Assembly (NCBI GenBank): GCA_023390955.1
Contig: JAEWBW010000017.1
Location: 1-16,197, forward strand
DNA from: Pseudomonadota bacterium
GTDB lineage: Bacteria; Pseudomonadota; Alphaproteobacteria; Rhizobiales; Xanthobacteraceae
Length of the DNA stretch: 16,197 bases
Direction of reading: 5' to 3'
The notes under the pieces: generated by a model
Told to the model about the DNA's origin: nothing
Databases searched by the model: none
What the model saw: only the letters and a program-made list of their open reading frames with translations
Shown: one piece after another, positions 13,735 through 16,197 of the stretch
Layout: each line of letters begins with the position of its first letter
Position numbering within the stretch: position 1 is the stretch's first letter
Translations under genes and position numbers: made by a program

Positions 13735-15177
13735 TCACAGGAGCGGGCTCGCCAGTCGGGCCAGATTTTCGGCCAGCTTGATCCGGTATGGCCGCTGTCG
13801 CCATTGCTGCAGATCGAGGGAACGACAATTGGCGATGTAGCGCGTCTCTTCCGTCTTCAATCGGCCGGTCATATCAGGATCATGTATCACGAGGACATGC
13901 TCGGCATTGAGAACGAACGAGCGGATGTCCATGTTACTCGTCCCAACCAGGCCGATGTGATCGTCGATGGTCAGGAATTTGGCATGGAGAAAGCTCTTTT
14001 GGTAAAGGTGGATATTGATCCCCGCCTCGAGCAGTTCCTTGTAGTACGATCTCTGGGCCAGCGACACGATGAGCTTGTCCCCTGTTTCGGAGACGATGAG
14101 ATGAACGTCCACGCCGCGTAGCGCGGCGGTTTGCAGAGCCTGAAGCATCGGCTCGTCCGGAATGAAATACGGTGTGGTGATCGTGACCTGCTTGCGCGCG
14201 GCATAGATCAAGGCAACCATGAAACGTTGGTTGTTCTGGATCGGAAAGTCCGGCCCGCTCGCCAGGGCCTGGATGGGAATCGATCCGGTGCTTTCAGGCT
14301 CGGGGAAAACGCTGTCGCTGTCGAGCGTCTCGCTGGTTTCCAGGAACCAGTCCGTGGCGAAAATGTACTGCAACTGCAGAACGATCGGGCCCGTGAGACG
14401 AAGCACGAGTTCCTCGTAGGTGATCCCTCCGACGAAATCAGACGCGACCAGGTTTTGTGATCCGGTAAAGGCGATCCGGCCGTCTATGATCGCGATCTTT
14501 CGATGGTTGCGCAGGTCCAGGCGCTTTCGTCTGGAGCGGAAGCGGCCGACAGGAAGCATTTCCCTGACGTCCACGCCCAACGCAGTCAATTTGGGTATGA
14601 GAATGTGCAAGCCCGAACGAGAGCCTAACGAGTCCACCAGCACGCGACATGTCACGCCGCGTTGAACCGCCCGGCCCAGCGCTGCGATCACCGGCTCCGT
14701 TGCAGTGTCGGCAAGGAACAGGAAATAGAGCAAATGGACGTGGTTCCTGGCGTGATCGATGTCAGTTACCAGACGGGCGAAGCTGGCATTGTAGTCAACC
14801 AGAATCTCGGCCGCGTTTCCGCCGAACGTCGGCATGCGCCCGAGTCTTTCCGCCAGATAGCCGGTCCATTCGAGTCCTGGCGACAATTCAGGGTGGGTGA
14901 TGTTTGGATGGTTCAGTACGCGCTCGCGAACCCTGGCCAGGGCCTCGGGCAATCTGGCCATTTGCTCGACACGTGATCGCGGCATCGTCGGCCGCCCGAT
15001 CAGCGCATAGAGCAGCAATCCGATCCAGGGTTCGAAGAAAATCAAAAGCAGCCAGCCCTTGGCTGCTGCTGGCGTGCGCCTGAACGGCACGACCGCAAGC
15101 ATGATCAACCGGATTGCCCACTCGCTGAGAACGAAACCCCAAGCGAGCCAATGCATGACGATCTGTGCAAGCGCCAT
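13735..15177 (-). CDS. cls: Cardiolipin synthase (phospholipase D family)
   Basis: The 480-residue inner-membrane enzyme would join two phosphatidylglycerol molecules to cardiolipin and glycerol. Two N-terminal membrane segments lie at about residues 10-30 and 41-61, followed by two phospholipase D domains. Both HKD motifs are complete: H225-K227-D232 with GSQN (NHRKIAIIDGRIAFTGSQN) and H398-K400-D405 with GTSN (LHAKFLTIDDHIGLVGTSN). Length and layout match bacterial ClsA-type proteins. The ATG at 15177 has AGGAG about 9 bases upstream. An open extension to 15432 is rejected because it is Arg/Ser/Cys-rich, has no ribosome site and overlaps the next gene. The gene is downstream of the ketopantoate-reductase-like gene by 112 bases on the same strand. 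The symbol cls is by family. Other phosphatidyl-transfer reactions are possible for paralogues. Confidence 0.93.
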   Translation of the reverse strand: MALAQIVMHWLAWGFVLSEWAIRLIMLAVVPFRRTPAAAKGWLLLIFFEPWIGLLLYALIGRPTMPRSRVEQMARLPEALARVRERVLNHPNITHPELSPGLEWTGYLAERLGRMPTFGGNAAEILVDYNASFARLVTDIDHARNHVHLLYFLFLADTATEPVIAALGRAVQRGVTCRVLVDSLGSRSGLHILIPKLTALGVDVREMLPVGRFRSRRKRLDLRNHRKIAIIDGRIAFTGSQNLVASDFVGGITYEELVLRLTGPIVLQLQYIFATDWFLETSETLDSDSVFPEPESTGSIPIQALASGPDFPIQNNQRFMVALIYAARKQVTITTPYFIPDEPMLQALQTAALRGVDVHLIVSETGDKLIVSLAQRSYYKELLEAGINIHLYQKSFLHAKFLTIDDHIGLVGTSNMDIRSFVLNAEHVLVIHDPDMTGRLKTEETRYIANCRSLDLQQWRQRPYRIKLAENLARLASPLL

Positions 15178-15263
15178 ACCTGGAGTCTCCTGCTGACCGG
15201 GTTTGTCGAGACCATTTTGCGTCAAACGCAGGCGCCGGGGTCGAATGGATCGACGCGGCGAAA

Positions 15264-15282
15264 GCGACGTCGCGCTAGCGCG
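15264..15282. repeat. Two overlapping perfect palindromes after the reductase gene
   Basis: GCGACGTCGC (15264-15273) and CGCGCTAGCGCG (15271-15282) share three bases and end 8 bases from the stop of the ketopantoate-reductase-like gene. They lack a T tract, so a terminator role is uncertain. They could be an operator pair or a chance result of high GC. Confidence 0.4.
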
Positions 15283-15289
15283 TAGGCAA

Positions 15290-16197
15290 TCAGGCCAAGC
15301 GCCCCGCGGCACGGCGCTGCTCGAATGCCTTGATGCTGGTGTAGGCGAGCAACAGCGTGTTGCTCGGTATTCCGGCCTTCTCGGCCTTGCGCAGCATGAA
15401 GCCGAGGATGTGCTCCACCTCCGTCTGCCCACCCCGCTCGATGTCGCGCAGCATGGACGTCGAATATTGCGAGTCCTGCTGGGAGAATGTTTCCTCCCAA
15501 GTTTTCATGAAGGCGGCACTCGGCTCGTGACCGTTGGCGGCGGCGATCGCGGCACCGCAGCGAAGCTGTTCCATGAAAAGCTCGCGCCCATAGGGCGTCC
15601 GGACAATCTCACCGACGTTTGCCCGCATCAGGCAGGTCATGGTGGCTGCGGTCGACAGGTGAACCAGCTTCTCCCACATGCGCTGAACGATGTCGGGGAC
15701 CGCGAGCACTTCCACGCCCTTCGCGGTCTTGAGCTGTGTGGCCAATGCTGTCACGCGCTCCGTCACCTCGCCCGATTGCTCGCCGAAGGTCAGCGTTCGC
15801 CAGTCGTTGAACTGCCGGATCGCGCCGTCCGGCACGATCGTCGCCTGGATCTTTGCGGTGCCTCCGAGCACACGGTGCCGGCCGAATGTCTCGTTCAGGC
15901 GGTCGATATGAGCAATGCCGTTCAGCAGCGGCAGCACGAAACCGTTCGGCGCCAAAGCAGGTGAGATAGCCGCGACCGCAGTGTCGAGATCATAGGCCTT
16001 GCAGGTCAGGATCACCGCGTCATAGACCGGCGCCACCTCTGCCGCGACCACCGTGTTGACGGCTATCTTGGCGTCGCCGAACGGGCTTTCGATTCGCAGC
16101 CCCTGCTCGGAAAGGATCTTGCGACGTCCGTCGCGGACGAGAAAGGTAACGTCAGCTCCGCTCTCGGCAAGCCGCCCGCCGAAATAGCCGCCCGTAC
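15290..16197 (-). CDS. Ketopantoate reductase family protein (PanE/ApbA-like), start outside window
   Basis: This is an NADP(H)-dependent oxidoreductase of the 2-dehydropantoate 2-reductase fold, with 301 residues visible. The frame stays open to the right edge, beginning TGGYFGGRLAESGADVTFLVR. That is the second half of the glycine-rich nucleotide motif, so only about 10 N-terminal residues are missing. The Asn-Gly site LPLLNGIAHID, the probable catalytic Lys in MWEKLVHL and the acid in TEVEHILG are present. Two Asn residues that follow the Lys in the E. coli enzyme (KLAVNCVIN) are replaced here (KLVHLSTAA), so the true substrate may differ from ketopantoate and I do not give the symbol panE. 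The gene precedes the cardiolipin synthase gene on the same strand. Family identity is firm. The exact reaction is not. Confidence 0.9.
   Translation of the reverse strand, partial: TGGYFGGRLAESGADVTFLVRDGRRKILSEQGLRIESPFGDAKIAVNTVVAAEVAPVYDAVILTCKAYDLDTAVAAISPALAPNGFVLPLLNGIAHIDRLNETFGRHRVLGGTAKIQATIVPDGAIRQFNDWRTLTFGEQSGEVTERVTALATQLKTAKGVEVLAVPDIVQRMWEKLVHLSTAATMTCLMRANVGEIVRTPYGRELFMEQLRCGAAIAAANGHEPSAAFMKTWEETFSQQDSQYSTSMLRDIERGGQTEVEHILGFMLRKAEKAGIPSNTLLLAYTSIKAFEQRRAAGRLA

Noticed and set aside
15178..15432. N-terminal extension of the cardiolipin synthase frame
   Set aside because: Arg/Ser/Cys-rich, overlaps the end of the reductase gene, and the ATG at 15177 begins the expected membrane segment.
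1..16197. CRISPR arrays, tRNA or rRNA genes, transposases, phage or toxin-antitoxin genes
   Set aside because: Looked for on both strands; no repeat-spacer pattern, cloverleaf or recognisable mobile-element protein was seen by eye. A computed scan would be needed to exclude short RNAs.

Overview
The window looks like ordinary chromosome of a GC-rich alphaproteobacterium, most likely a Bradyrhizobium/Rhodopseudomonas-type Rhizobiales. The clues are an Omp25/31-type barrel whose mature end starts ADLPARYAKAP, an FtsH C-terminus of alphaproteobacterial type, strong GC3 bias and many secreted proteins of unknown function. The genus is an inference from protein style, not a search result. I see no rRNA, tRNA, CRISPR array, insertion sequence or phage gene.

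Left part (1-4300): the 3' end of ftsH with a textbook terminator; a small outer-membrane beta-barrel gene (+) with its own terminator; a convergent L,D-transpeptidase gene (-); about 525 bases without a convincing gene but with an AT-rich patch and hairpins; then an unrecognised secreted six-cysteine protein (+) ending in a 13-bp hairpin.

Middle (4342-12511): an almost unbroken series of minus-strand genes. In transcription order they are an AraC-type DNA-binding domain protein, a small secreted protein, a Tat-exported DUF1254/DUF1214 protein, a SphA/MetA-type outer-membrane transporter, a DUF2721 membrane protein, a short sensor-less histidine kinase, a secreted NPP-like alkaline-phosphatase-superfamily protein, and an LssY C-terminal-domain membrane protein. 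Two regulatory signals stand out. One is a 14-bp perfect direct repeat with 32-bp period upstream of the secreted protein, an arrangement common for AraC-family operators. The other is an inverted repeat almost exactly midway between the divergent AraC-type genes. The kinase start overlaps the stop of an 18-codon reading frame that carries the only good ribosome binding site there.

Right part (12650-16197): a full-length AraC regulator (+), convergent with a cardiolipin synthase-type phospholipase D protein (-), and a nearly complete ketopantoate-reductase-family protein (-) that runs off the right edge.

Taken together, the middle block reads as an envelope or substrate-uptake locus under AraC control, but no substrate can be named from sequence. 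I did not find a convincing new defence or mobile system. The best leads are the AraC-type repeats, the kinase leader frame and the orphan secreted proteins.
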